Assembly (NCBI RefSeq): GCF_017873815.1
Contig: NZ_JAGGKQ010000011.1
Coordinates: 1 to 64,000 of the forward strand
Source: Halorubrum alkaliphilum
GTDB lineage: Archaea > Halobacteriota > Halobacteria > Halobacteriales > Haloferacaceae
Direction of reading: 5' to 3'
Length of the DNA: 64,000 bases
The notes below the pieces were generated by a model. The model made no database searches. It worked only from the letters and a program-made list of their open reading frames with translations, and was not told the origin of the DNA. Within the stretch, counting starts at the first letter, position 1. The number at the start of each line of letters is the position of its first letter. Of the stretch, positions 16,610 to 26,179 are shown in pieces. Made by a program: the position numbers and the translations under genes.

Positions 16610-17985
16610 TCGCCATCACCTCCGTGACTGCGGCCGCCATGTCTGGCCACCGCCTCCGCCGTCGACACGTCGTCCGGGTACAACAGACAGGCGGCCGTAT
16701 GGTCGGCCTCGCCGTCCGCCTCGACCGGTATCGGGACAGGATGTACCTCGTGACACTCGTCGAAGGATTTCGGGCACCGCGGGGCGAACCGGCAGTACGT
16801 CGCCGGTTCGTTCGGCGTCGGTACGCTCCCCTCGATGGTCGAGAGTTTCTTCCCGCTCTGGTGGCCGGGGATCGATTCGAGCAACCCGCGTGTGTACGGG
16901 TGTTTCGGGTCCTCGAACAGCGGAACGACGTCCGCCGACTCGACGACCTCTCCGGCGTACATCACGTTCACTCGATCAGACACGTCCGCGATCACGCCCA
17001 TATCATGCGTGATGAACATGATCGCGACGTCCCGCGACTCCTGGATCTCGGCGAGGAGATCGAGAATCTGTGCCTGTATCGTCACGTCGAGGGCGGTCGT
17101 CGGCTCGTCACAGATCAGCACCTCTGGCTCACAGGCGAGCGCCATCGCGATCACCGCTCGCTGGCGCATCCCTCCGGAGAACTGGTGGGGGTACTCGTTG
17201 ACCCGCCGGCTGGCGTCCGGGATCCCGACCGCCTCGAGCAGTTCGGCCGCCTCCTGTGTCGCCGCCTTCCCGCGGATCCCTTGGTGTTGTCTGAGTGCTT
17301 CCTTGATCTGGTTTCCGACCGTGTACACCGGGTTGAGGCTCGTTAGCGGGTCCTGAAACACCATCGCGATCCGACCGCCACGCATCTTCCGCTGTGGCTC
17401 GCCCGACAGACGACTGATCTCGACGAACCCGCGCTGGATTCCCGCAGCGGAGTCCGCCGACCCGTCGGTAACGAACACGCACTCGTTCCCGCTCGTGAGC
17501 CCGAGTTCGTCGGTGTACCCGGCCGCCGCGACGTCGACGAGCGGCACCGAAGCGGGGTCGGCATAGCCGAACTCCTGAGGTGTCGCTGCCGTCGACGCGA
17601 ACAGTTCTTCCGCGTCGTACGTCGCTTCGAGGTCCGCGACGTCGACCGTCCGCTTCGGGAACTCGTCCGCGAACGTCCGGACCGTATCCATGTCGCGGTA
17701 GCGAACGCTGCTGCCCCGAAGCACGCGTCCGGGAGACTCGATGAGTCCCATCAACGACCGGGCGGTAACGCTCTTGCCGCTGCCCGACTCGCCGACGATA
17801 CCGACGGTCTCCCCGGGGTCGATATCGAAACTGATCCCGTCGACCGCTCGGATCGTTTCCTTCTCGGTGAAGAAGGCCGTCTGGAGGTTTCTGACGTCGA
17901 TGATCGCGTCGTGGGCAGTTGCGGATCCCGCGTCGGCCGCGCTCGATGGCTCCACAGTCCGTTCGATGTCGCCGTCGGCGGCCAT
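16606..17985 (-). CDS. dppD: Oligopeptide/dipeptide-type ABC transporter ATP-binding protein (DppD-like)
   Basis: 459 residues. Walker A GESGSGKS (65-72), Q-loop Q211, signature FSGGMRQR (269-276), Walker B CDEP (292-295) and H327 are intact, and the C-terminal Cys-rich oligopeptide motif is present. Between Walker A and the Q-loop about 100 extra residues (roughly 100-200) interrupt the usual spacing; they are acidic and look folded. Its stop overlaps the dppF start and its start touches the permease stop, so all five genes appear to form one operon. Confidence 0.9.
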   Translation of the reverse strand: MAADGDIERTVEPSSAADAGSATAHDAIIDVRNLQTAFFTEKETIRAVDGISFDIDPGETVGIVGESGSGKSVTARSLMGLIESPGRVLRGSSVRYRDMDTVRTFADEFPKRTVDVADLEATYDAEELFASTAATPQEFGYADPASVPLVDVAAAGYTDELGLTSGNECVFVTDGSADSAAGIQRGFVEISRLSGEPQRKMRGGRIAMVFQDPLTSLNPVYTVGNQIKEALRQHQGIRGKAATQEAAELLEAVGIPDASRRVNEYPHQFSGGMRQRAVIAMALACEPEVLICDEPTTALDVTIQAQILDLLAEIQESRDVAIMFITHDMGVIADVSDRVNVMYAGEVVESADVVPLFEDPKHPYTRGLLESIPGHQSGKKLSTIEGSVPTPNEPATYCRFAPRCPKSFDECHEVHPVPIPVEADGEADHTAACLLYPDDVSTAEAVARHGGRSHGGDGE

Positions 17986-19715
17986 CAGGCACCACCCCCA
18001 GCGGTCGCGGCCTCACTCTCCTCGACATCGGCCTCGGGGTCGATCGCGTCCCGGATCGCGTCGCCGAGCGCGTTAAAGGCGACGACGACGAGAACGATCG
18101 CGATCCCGGGAATGGTTGCGACGTGCCACGACGAGGTCGCGACGTACGACTGTCCGCCGTCGATGAGTCGTCCCCATTCGGGCGTCGGCGGGTTGATGCC
18201 GAGTCCGAGGAACGTCAGCGCGGCCGTCGAAATGATGACGCCGCCGATCAGTAACGATGCGTAGATCAGGATGTATCCCGCGATGTACGGAGCCATGTGT
18301 TTTCTCATCGTTCGTAACGGTGTCTGTCCGTAGCTCTTCGCCGCGTCGACCCACTCCTGTTCGGCGACCTGTAACGAGGGCCCACGTATCGCGCGCCACA
18401 TCCCTGGCCAGTACGCGAGGGCGAATATCAGTGCTAACAGGAATCCGCCGTCAAGCGGCTGGGCGATCGGATGGTTGCTCTCTTGGAAGATCACCGAGAG
18501 CAGCATGATGAGCAGCAGCGCCGGGATCGCCTGTATCGTGTCACTCGCCATCACGGTCGCGATGTCGGTGATACCCTTGTAGTACGCGGCGAGCAGCGAC
18601 AACACGACCGCGATGAGTGCGCCAAGACCGATCGCCGTGATCCCGATTATGAGCGACGTACGCGCACCGTACGAGAGGTGTGTCATCATGTCCTGTCCCC
18701 TCGCAGTCGTCCCGAGCGGTGCCCATCTGTCGTAGGTATCATAGCTCATCGGGCTGACGGTGCCTTGGCCGTCGGACCGACTATCGAGGTTCGCGAAGAC
18801 GTGCGTAGTCGACTCGACCTCGCCGTCATCGGTGAGATACTGGAAGTCGTGCGCGTTCGGCTGGTAGATGTTGTGTTCCGCTTGAACGGGGCTGACCGCC
18901 GGTGCCCACAACGCGAGAACGACGAACAGGAGCACGATGGCGAGTCCGAACAGCCCCCAATAGTTGCCCTTGAACCGTCGGATCGTGTCGTCGGCCGGCG
19001 TCCAGTCCGCCTGTCGGTAGTGAGTCCGATAGATCTCGAACCCCTTCCAGCCCCAGACCAGACAGACCATCGCGTAGAGGAACACGAGCGTGAGACGGAT
19101 CGCCCACGCGATCGCCGGTGAGAGCCCCATGAAGGTCCCCTCCCACCCGCCGTCGGGGGCACGATACCCTTGATTGGGGATCGTCTCCCGACTCGTGAGT
19201 GCGGGAAGCGAGGACGCGAGCGAGTCGACGCCGCTGGAGACGAGCGCAGTGACACCGCCCACCGGCGAGAGTGCGAACAGCGCGGCACCTCCGGCCAACA
19301 CGAGAGCCAATACGCTCCGTTTCGTCCACCGGCGTTGGTACCGAGTCAGATCCAGCCCCAGTACGTCGACCGCTCGGTCGGGGACTCGCCCCGCGAACGG
19401 AATCGACACGAGCAACAGCATCACGACCGCGGTTATCGCCGTTGTGATGCTACCGACGATACCGCCCGCCACCCCGGCGACGTTTCCGCCGACGTACCCC
19501 GGAACGCCGGCGAGGCCACCGGCGAGATACGAGACGATCCCGATCAGTTGACCGAGCCCTGCGAACGCGCGACCGATCTCAAGCAGGACCAGAATCGCCA
19601 CGCCGGCGAGCCAGATGAGCGCCGGGCGGGGATTCTTTCTGATCAGGTCCACGAACAGTTCGTCGTTTTCCTCGTCCTCATACGTCTCCTCGACGTTCGT
19701 CTGTCTCGAGCTCAT
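17985..19715 (-). CDS. dppC: DppC-like permease with a long N-terminal membrane extension
   Basis: 576 residues, against about 300 for typical DppC. The permease proper starts near residue 240 (RRFKGNYWGLFGLAIVLLFV). It contains the EAA coupling loop (EWVDAAKSYGQTPLRTMRKH) and the C-terminal helices ending near AFNALGDAIRDAIDPEA. Residues 1-240 add about five hydrophobic segments (about 33-47, 55-75, 85-105, 134-150 and 200-222) and a Gly-rich stretch, of no recognised family. They could form an accessory membrane domain or bind the neighbouring solute-binding protein. The start overlaps the dppB stop. Confidence 0.85.
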   Translation of the reverse strand: MSSRQTNVEETYEDEENDELFVDLIRKNPRPALIWLAGVAILVLLEIGRAFAGLGQLIGIVSYLAGGLAGVPGYVGGNVAGVAGGIVGSITTAITAVVMLLLVSIPFAGRVPDRAVDVLGLDLTRYQRRWTKRSVLALVLAGGAALFALSPVGGVTALVSSGVDSLASSLPALTSRETIPNQGYRAPDGGWEGTFMGLSPAIAWAIRLTLVFLYAMVCLVWGWKGFEIYRTHYRQADWTPADDTIRRFKGNYWGLFGLAIVLLFVVLALWAPAVSPVQAEHNIYQPNAHDFQYLTDDGEVESTTHVFANLDSRSDGQGTVSPMSYDTYDRWAPLGTTARGQDMMTHLSYGARTSLIIGITAIGLGALIAVVLSLLAAYYKGITDIATVMASDTIQAIPALLLIMLLSVIFQESNHPIAQPLDGGFLLALIFALAYWPGMWRAIRGPSLQVAEQEWVDAAKSYGQTPLRTMRKHMAPYIAGYILIYASLLIGGVIISTAALTFLGLGINPPTPEWGRLIDGGQSYVATSSWHVATIPGIAIVLVVVAFNALGDAIRDAIDPEADVEESEAATAGGGA

Positions 19716-20782
19716 TTTTCATACCCCACGCGCGGGTCGATGACCGTATATAAGAAGTCCTGGAGGATGTTCAAAAAGAGGATTATCAGGGTGAAAATGA
19801 ACAGTAGCGCACCGGCCATGGGGAGATCACCCTGCGTGATCGACTGGAAGAAGATCCTCCCGAGACCGTTGATGTTGAATATCTGTTCGACGATCACGGA
19901 GCCGCCGATCAGGAGGAACGCCTCGCTCGTGATCACCGGCAACAGCGGGATCAGAGAGTTCCTGAAGATATGCTTCCAGACGATCACTCGGTTAGTCAGT
20001 CCCTTCGCCTTCGCCGTCTCGACGAAGTTCGAGTTGATCGTCTCGAGCATGGCAGTCCGACCGATCCGCAACTCCGCCGCCATCGACGCGGACCCGAGGA
20101 TCAGCGCGGCCGGTAGAATGAGCTTGGTATCGATCGCCAAGGCCGTCCAGTCGGCCACGTACGGGACCGGAACAAAGAGGAGATCGGTCGTCGAGATCCA
20201 GTCGAGATCCGGCGTCCCGGTGATGCTGATGCTCCGTGCCGTGAAGTCGGGACCGAACGTGTACCAGTCGAACCCGAACGGCCCGCCGCCGTCCCGGGTC
20301 CGTCTGAGGGCGGCCAGCGCCAACACACAGAGCCAGAAGTTCGGGAGTGCCTGCCAGAGTATCCCGCCGAAGGACGCCGTGTAATCCCCAAAGGAGTTCG
20401 GATTGAGTCCGGCGTAAAAGCCGAGGGGGATCCCGATGAAGAGCGGCAGCAGGATCGCCCAGAACCCCAACCAGATCGTCGCGGGAGCGGAGCTGATAAC
20501 GATGTCGAGGATGTCACGCTCCGCCTGAACGACCCACGACTGACCGAAATCGAAGGTCAGGAAGCTCATGACGAAGTCGGTGTACTGCTCCCAGAGCGGG
20601 TCGTTGAGTCCGAGCCGTTCCCGCATGAGCTCCGCGTCCGTCCCGTCAGCCTCGGGACCGAGTCGGGCGGCGACCGGATCGATCGGTCCCATCCGGAGCA
20701 TGACGAACAGGAACGACAGCACTAAGAACAGTACTGGGATCGTGAGGAGGACACGCTTAATGAAATACTCCCACCGAGTCAT
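19712..20782 (-). CDS. dppB: DppB-like ABC permease
   Basis: 356 residues with the BPD_transp_1 fold: the N-terminal helix (FIKRVLLTIPVLFLVLSFLF), a DppB-type extracytoplasmic loop (LRMGPIDPVAARLGPEAD) and the EAA loop (NFVETAKAKGLTNRVIVWKH). The last segment (DFLYTVIDPRVGYEK) is typical of DppB. It pairs with the DppC-like protein, and the two genes overlap by ATGA. The 128 bp to the binding-protein gene upstream holds no gene. Confidence 0.92.
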   Translation of the reverse strand: MTRWEYFIKRVLLTIPVLFLVLSFLFVMLRMGPIDPVAARLGPEADGTDAELMRERLGLNDPLWEQYTDFVMSFLTFDFGQSWVVQAERDILDIVISSAPATIWLGFWAILLPLFIGIPLGFYAGLNPNSFGDYTASFGGILWQALPNFWLCVLALAALRRTRDGGGPFGFDWYTFGPDFTARSISITGTPDLDWISTTDLLFVPVPYVADWTALAIDTKLILPAALILGSASMAAELRIGRTAMLETINSNFVETAKAKGLTNRVIVWKHIFRNSLIPLLPVITSEAFLLIGGSVIVEQIFNINGLGRIFFQSITQGDLPMAGALLFIFTLIILFLNILQDFLYTVIDPRVGYEK

Positions 20783-20910
20783 CTCGACTCACTCCCGGAG
20801 TATCGTATTGAACGTTTTCTGGAGATTACTGTATGCATGCGTCAGATCGATGTGTGGAGGATGTCGGTTACCCGGCTAAAACGTTTTGGAAATGAAAAAC
20901 GTCGACCGGC

Positions 20911-22761
20911 TTACTGCTCTTCTTCGAGCTCGGTGTGCCAGTTGAGGTAGAAGCCGTTGGTTTCTCCCGGCATCCCCTCGGTTCGGGTGTTACGCGGCTC
21001 GAGCTGGAACGACCCGTACGGAGCGGCGGGCCAGCTCCAGATCCACCCGAGCGTGTACATCTCGAGGTCACCGTCCTCACCGCGGTTCTGTAACACCGAG
21101 AACTGCGAGACGTCGAGGTCGATGTCCGCGCCACTGCCGCTGAGTAGGTCGCGAACGAGTTCACCGGCCGTCTCGAACGCGACGTCCTCGTACGTCGTCA
21201 GGGTCAGTTCCGCGGGATCGTCAGCCGTGTATCCCGCGTCCGCAAGGACTTCCTGCGCGCTCTCGAGGTCGCTTTCCCCGCGGCTGTACGGGTAGTCGTC
21301 GACGAACGCGTCGTAGCCGTCGGCACCCGTGGGCCAGATGCCCGGGGGCAGGAAGCTGAACGCCGGGGTACCACGACCGGCGAACACCTCGTCGACGACC
21401 TGCTGTTTGTCGAGGACGTACGCGACCGCCTGACGAACCGGCGCGTCGACGTTCTCCGCGTTGAACCCGAAGTAGTACGTACTGAGCTCCGAGATTCCCA
21501 CGTAGTTCACTTCCTCGTTCAGTCCGCCCGCCGGCCCGTACGTCCCGACCTCACGGTTCCGGTCGTCGGTGTCGGCGTCGACCGCGTCCTGATCGTAGAA
21601 CGGCGTCGGGATCTCGAAGATGTCAGCGTTCTGTTCGAGCGCGTACGTCCAGATCGCGTCGTCGTTCTCGATGATCTCCCAGTTCAGCGCCTCGACGTCC
21701 GCGACGTCGCCGTAGTAGTCGTCGTTTCGGACGACACGAACGTCCTCGTCGGCGTTAAACTCGTCGAGCTCGAACGGACCGGTTCCGTTCGCGACCTCGG
21801 TAGTGAACTCCTGATGGGAGACTTCACCGTCGTAGCCGTCGATGTCGCCGACGTAGCCCTCGGGGATCACCGCGAAGCTGCTGTACGCGATGACGTCAAG
21901 CACATCGGGGTTCGGGCCGACGAGCTCGATCTCGAGAGTCTGATCGTCGATGACCTCGACCGCGAGCGAGTCCGGGACCGGGCCGTCGTCGTCCATCTCG
22001 ACGTCGATGCCGAGCCCGACGGGCTGGTTGAGCGTGAATCCGCGGCGTTCAGTGTTGGGTGACTCCACCGACCGACGCCAGGAGTACTTCACGTCGTCCG
22101 CGGTGACGTCCCCGCCGTCGTGGAAGGTCGCGTCGTCGCGAATGGTGAACGTCCACGTCGTGCCGTCCTCGGAGACCTCGAACTCGTCGAGGAGTTGGTT
22201 CTCGACCTCGGGGACCCCGTTGGGGAACTGCGAGAGGTTCTCGTAGATCTGCGTGATGACCCGTGAGGAGGCGGTGTCCGTCGACATGATCGGGTCGAGC
22301 TCGTCGAACGTGCTGTTGATCAGGTTGAGCTCGTCCTGCCCGTCGACCTGCGTGTTGTTGTGCTGTTGCCAGTGATCGCCGAGCGCGCCGGTCAGCGGTA
22401 CGTCGACGTAGTCGTACCAGAACAGCTCGGTGAAGCCGTGATAGATCGGGACGAGGACCGCGTCGTCACGGACCGCTTCCTCCATCTCGACGTACGCGTC
22501 CTGTCGGAGCCCCTCGTCCTCCGGAAGCGGGTTGTCGACCGCACGCTCCCACGCGGCCTGAGCCTTGTCAGCGTTGGTTCGCTCGGCGGTTCCTTCCTCG
22601 TCGTCCCCGTCCTCGGGGTCCTCGTCTTCGATGTCCCCGTCTTCGGGATCCTCCTCGTCGGCACAGCCGGCGAGGGCAACCGTTGCAGTTCCGCCGAGCA
22701 GCCCGAGCATACGACGACGGCTCGTGGCTTCATCGTCCGGTTTTCTGTCTGATTTCCGCAT
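20911..22761 (-). CDS. Peptide-type ABC solute-binding lipoprotein, apparently circularly permuted
   Basis: 616 residues with a Tat signal (SRRRMLGLLGG, residues 14-24) and lipobox LAGC (C33), followed by an acidic linker (34-60). Residues 62-140 (AQAAWERAVDNPLP, then RQDAYVEMEEAVRDD, VLVPIYH and LFWYDYVDVP) resemble the segment that normally closes SBP_bac_5 proteins. The usual N-terminal strand (LNLINSTFDELDPIMSTDTA) only follows after it. The protein ends at YLNWHTELEEEQ, where homologues normally continue into the moved segment. The order is therefore permuted, not duplicated. First gene of the ABC operon. Confidence 0.85.
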   Translation of the reverse strand: MRKSDRKPDDEATSRRRMLGLLGGTATVALAGCADEEDPEDGDIEDEDPEDGDDEEGTAERTNADKAQAAWERAVDNPLPEDEGLRQDAYVEMEEAVRDDAVLVPIYHGFTELFWYDYVDVPLTGALGDHWQQHNNTQVDGQDELNLINSTFDELDPIMSTDTASSRVITQIYENLSQFPNGVPEVENQLLDEFEVSEDGTTWTFTIRDDATFHDGGDVTADDVKYSWRRSVESPNTERRGFTLNQPVGLGIDVEMDDDGPVPDSLAVEVIDDQTLEIELVGPNPDVLDVIAYSSFAVIPEGYVGDIDGYDGEVSHQEFTTEVANGTGPFELDEFNADEDVRVVRNDDYYGDVADVEALNWEIIENDDAIWTYALEQNADIFEIPTPFYDQDAVDADTDDRNREVGTYGPAGGLNEEVNYVGISELSTYYFGFNAENVDAPVRQAVAYVLDKQQVVDEVFAGRGTPAFSFLPPGIWPTGADGYDAFVDDYPYSRGESDLESAQEVLADAGYTADDPAELTLTTYEDVAFETAGELVRDLLSGSGADIDLDVSQFSVLQNRGEDGDLEMYTLGWIWSWPAAPYGSFQLEPRNTRTEGMPGETNGFYLNWHTELEEEQ

Positions 22762-22959
22762 ACTCCTATCTTTTAGTGAACCATCTTAAAACCTTCTCGA
22801 CGTATCGGTAAGCGGTCCCTGAGTTTTTCAGTCGTCGATAGCGTACTCGGATCACACGGTTCGTGAACCGCTTGGGGGTTGAGCCCCGAGGCACTCGCCT
22901 TGCTCATCCGTAGCGAGTGGAGACGAAACCTTGAAGCGCCGTTCGGGCGGAAAGAGGGT

Positions 22960-23238
22960 ATGGAACTGCGGGTCATCGAGAAGACCGACACGGAACTCCG
23001 TATCGAGATCGCCGGCGAGGACCACACGTTCATGAACGTTCTTAAGGGGGTGTTGCTGGAGGCCGACGACGTTGCCGCCGCAACGTACGACATGAATCCC
23101 GAACAGTCCGGAGGCCAGACCGAGCCCGTCCTCACCGTGAAATCCGAGACGGTCGATCCGCTCGACGCGTTGGAGACGGCCGCCGAGTCGATGACCGACC
23201 GGACGACGGCGCTCCGGGACACGGTGACTGCCGCCTGA
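22960..23238 (+). CDS. rpoL: DNA-directed RNA polymerase subunit Rpo11 (L)
   Basis: 92 residues, [20 protein letters not shown], with the alpha-like dimerisation motif ENHTFMN-type sequence ([15 protein letters not shown]) and a C-terminal helix. It pairs with Rpo3 in the assembly platform of RNA polymerase. The ATG at 22960 is at the family N-terminus. Monocistronic; the roughly 200 bp upstream contains TATA-like stretches but no gene. Confidence 0.93.
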   Translation: MELRVIEKTDTELRIEIAGEDHTFMNVLKGVLLEADDVAAATYDMNPEQSGGQTEPVLTVKSETVDPLDALETAAESMTDRTTALRDTVTAA

Positions 23239-23389
23239 GAACAGTCACGGGGGTTCCCGATCGTTCACCGTCGGCTCGTTCCGACCCAGGTCACTTTTTC
23301 ACGCTCCGTGAGTCCTCTCAGTCCGCCGTTTCTCTCGGTCGTTCCGACGGAGGGCCATACCTAAGTACCGACTCGCCAATGGTGAGAGC

Positions 23390-24436
23390 ATGTCACCGAG
23401 CGTTCTCATGCTGGGGTGGGGATACCCGCCGAACATCACCGGCGGGCTGGACGTCCACGTCGGGGAGCTGTTCTCCGGGTTACGAGACGAGTACGACGTC
23501 GACGCCAGGCTGGTGTTGCCGGCGGAGCTCGCCCCGGAGGACGAGCCCGGCGTGGAGGGCGTCGAGACGGGCGAGGGCGATGTTGCCACCCGCGTCGGCC
23601 GTCTCAGCGACCGATTCGTCGAACTCGCGCCCGACTACGACGTGATCCACACGCACGACTGGTTCGGCTACGGCCCCGGGCGCGAGGCCGCGCGGGCGTC
23701 TGACGCGACGTGGGTCTCGTCGTTCCACTCGCTCGCGAGCGACCGCAACATCGACCCGCCAAAACGCGAAGTCGAGACGGAGCGCCGGCTGGCGAACGCC
23801 GCGGACACGAATATCTCCGTCAGCGAGATCGTCCGGGAGGACGTCAAGGAGCTGTACGGCGCGGACTCCCGCGTCGTCTACAACGGGTTCTCGAAGCCAG
23901 AGTTCTCCGGAAAGGACGTGCGTGCCGACCTCGGCATCGACGGCGAGATGCTCTTCTTCGTCGGTCGTCATACCGACCAGAAGGGGATCTCACACCTGCT
24001 GTACGCGATGAAGAAGCTCCGCGGCCGCGACGTCACGCTCGTCGTCGGCGGCTCCGGCCACCAGACGGAGCAGCTGAAGCGGTTCTCGGAGCTCGTCGGG
24101 ATCGAGGAGGACGTCGAGTTCGTCGGCTACGTGCCCGAAGCCGAGTTGGGCGACTACTACGCCGCCTCGGACGCGTTCGTCTCGCCGTCCTTCTCCGAGC
24201 CGTTCGGGATCACGATCACGGAGGCGCTGGAGGCGGGAACGCAGGTCGTCTCGACGCGGTGTGGAGCCGCGGAGATCCTGCCGGAGGACTGTTTGGTCGA
24301 GGTCACGCCTGACTCCGAGTCGATCGTCGACGGGCTCGTGACCGCGCTGAACCGGGAGTCGCTGCCGGAGTACGAGCGCCGCGACTGGTCCGAGGTCGCC
24401 GGCGACACGCTGGAGATATACGAAGAGGTCGCGTAG
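23390..24436 (+). CDS. GT4-family glycosyltransferase, glycogen synthase-like
   Basis: 348 residues with the GT-B fold. The N-terminal motif MLGWGYPPNITGGLDVHV binds the nucleotide sugar; GRHTDQKGISHLLYAMKKL and the E-x7-E motif in SEPFGITITEALEAG mark the C-terminal donor domain. Homologues are annotated as glycogen/starch synthases or as general glycosyltransferases. The acceptor is unknown. It ends seven bases before the convergent gene at 24444. Confidence 0.85.
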   Translation: MSPSVLMLGWGYPPNITGGLDVHVGELFSGLRDEYDVDARLVLPAELAPEDEPGVEGVETGEGDVATRVGRLSDRFVELAPDYDVIHTHDWFGYGPGREAARASDATWVSSFHSLASDRNIDPPKREVETERRLANAADTNISVSEIVREDVKELYGADSRVVYNGFSKPEFSGKDVRADLGIDGEMLFFVGRHTDQKGISHLLYAMKKLRGRDVTLVVGGSGHQTEQLKRFSELVGIEEDVEFVGYVPEAELGDYYAASDAFVSPSFSEPFGITITEALEAGTQVVSTRCGAAEILPEDCLVEVTPDSESIVDGLVTALNRESLPEYERRDWSEVAGDTLEIYEEVA

Positions 24437-24443
24437 CCGACGC

Positions 24444-24785
24444 CTAGTTCTCGCGATACACGTCGATCTGCGCAACTGGCTCCGGGTGTCGGATCCGGAA
24501 CCCGTCGGCCGTCTCGATCACGCCCCGAGTCGTCTCGACCGCGCCACGGTACGGCGTCCCGTCGCCGTCCCGTGGCTCCTCACCGCTGTACGGAGACGTG
24601 TACGGCGAGGCGTACGGGGAGTCGTCGAGGGGTTCATCGAAGCTCTCCGGCGGGAGGTATATCCGCTCACCGTCGTCGGAACGAACGATCACGGCCACGT
24701 CTCGTGTCCCTGTCACGTCGATGACCGTTCGGTTCTCCGTGACGCGCGTGTCGATGCCGACTTCAGGGGCGTCAATGTCGTCCAT
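24444..24785 (-). CDS. Haloarchaeal protein of unknown function with SPY repeats (113 aa)
   Basis: A small acidic protein with a beta-rich N-terminal half (RTVIDVTGTRDVAVIVRSDD, then RIYLPPESFD) and a short repetitive linker SPYASPYTSPYSG. The second part ends ADGFRIRHPEPVAQIDVYR. No transmembrane segment or catalytic motif is seen. Divergent from rpa1. The conserved-looking strands suggest a small binding domain; the function is not recognised. Confidence 0.65.
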   Translation of the reverse strand: MDDIDAPEVGIDTRVTENRTVIDVTGTRDVAVIVRSDDGERIYLPPESFDEPLDDSPYASPYTSPYSGEEPRDGDGTPYRGAVETTRGVIETADGFRIRHPEPVAQIDVYREN

Positions 24786-24904
24786 GTCGCTCTATGTGGG
24801 CGGGATCGGATTAACTGTGCCGACGCGAGTACGGGTCCTGTCGCCTCGTGGTCGCCCCTGGGTGGTGTGAACCCTTTTGTGCGGTCGCGTCGAACTTCGC
24901 ACCG

Positions 24905-26179
24905 ATGGACGTCAACAGCCATGCCGAGGAGCTCGCCTCCGACCTCGGCGTCGACAAAGCGGAGGTCAAAGCGGACCTCGAGAATTTACTGGAGTACAGC
25001 GTCCCGATAGACGAGGCCAAACAGAGCGTGCGGCGGAAACACGGCGGCGGTGGCGGCGGATCGAGTCCAACGCCGGACGCGGTCGATCTCGCGAACATAA
25101 CCATCGACCACGGGAACGTCACCGTCACCGCCCGCGTGCTCACGCGCGGGACCCGAACGATCCGGTATCAGGGCGACGACCTCACGATCCGCGAGGGCGA
25201 GTTGGCGGACGGAACGGGGACGATTTCCTACACCGCGTGGCAGGACTTCGGGTTCGAACCCGGCGACTCCCTGACGATCGGCAACGCCGGCGTCCGTGAG
25301 TGGGACGGCTCGCCCGAACTCAACCTCAACGACTCGACCACGGTCGCCATCGCCGACGACCCGGTCAACGTCGACCACGAGGTCGGCGGCGACCGCGACC
25401 TCGTTGACATTGCGGCCGGCGATCGGGGACGCAACGTGGAGGTCCGTGTACTCGAGTGCGAGGAGAAGACCATCTCCGGGCGGGACGGCGAGACGGAGAT
25501 CCTCGAAGGGGTCGTCGGCGACGAGACGGCCAAGCTCCCTTTCACCGACTGGGATCCCTCTCCCGAGCTGGAGCCCGGCGCGGACCTCCGGATCGAGGAC
25601 GTGTACGTCCGCGAGTTCCGCGGCGTCCCGTCGATCAACCTCACCGAGTTCTCGACGGTGACTCTTCTTCCCAACCCGGTCACCGTCGCGGACGACGCCC
25701 CCCGACTCTCCGTCGCGGACGCCGTCGACTCCGGCGGGATGTTCGACGTCGAGCTCGTCGGGAACGTCCTCGAAGTACGTGACGGCTCCGGACTGATCGA
25801 GCGCTGTCCCGAGTGTGGGAGAGTCGTCCAGAACGGACAGTGCCGAAGCCACGGTGCGGTCGACGGCGAGGATGACCTCCGCGTGAAGGCGATCCTCGAC
25901 GACGGGACCGCTACCGTCACCGTCGTGCTCGACGACGAGATCACGGCGGAGGTGTACGGCGGTGGCCTCGATGACGCCCTCTCAGCGGCAAAAGACGCGA
26001 TGGACAAGGACGTGGTCGCGGACGCCATTGCGGAGGGCCTCGTCGGTGGAGCATATCGCGTCCGGGGGAGCCTCTCAGTCGACGAGTACGGCGCGACCCT
26101 CGACGCGACCGCGTTCGAGGTCGCGGACGACGACCCCGCGGACGTCGCTCGCGCGGCCCTCACAGAGGTGCGAGGATGA
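24905..26179 (+). CDS. rpa1: Replication protein A (single-stranded DNA-binding protein)
   Basis: 424 residues. An N-terminal helical segment (1-45) is followed by a Gly-rich linker, then OB folds (about 60-145, 165-260 and 285-400) and a zinc finger CPECG...CRSH (about residues 303-318). It binds single-stranded DNA in replication, recombination and repair. The ATG at 24905 begins MDVNSHAEELASDLGVD, the usual haloarchaeal start. The stop overlaps the start of the RPA-associated gene, forming the rpa1-rpap1-phosphoesterase operon known from Haloferax. Confidence 0.92.
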   Translation: MDVNSHAEELASDLGVDKAEVKADLENLLEYSVPIDEAKQSVRRKHGGGGGGSSPTPDAVDLANITIDHGNVTVTARVLTRGTRTIRYQGDDLTIREGELADGTGTISYTAWQDFGFEPGDSLTIGNAGVREWDGSPELNLNDSTTVAIADDPVNVDHEVGGDRDLVDIAAGDRGRNVEVRVLECEEKTISGRDGETEILEGVVGDETAKLPFTDWDPSPELEPGADLRIEDVYVREFRGVPSINLTEFSTVTLLPNPVTVADDAPRLSVADAVDSGGMFDVELVGNVLEVRDGSGLIERCPECGRVVQNGQCRSHGAVDGEDDLRVKAILDDGTATVTVVLDDEITAEVYGGGLDDALSAAKDAMDKDVVADAIAEGLVGGAYRVRGSLSVDEYGATLDATAFEVADDDPADVARAALTEVRG

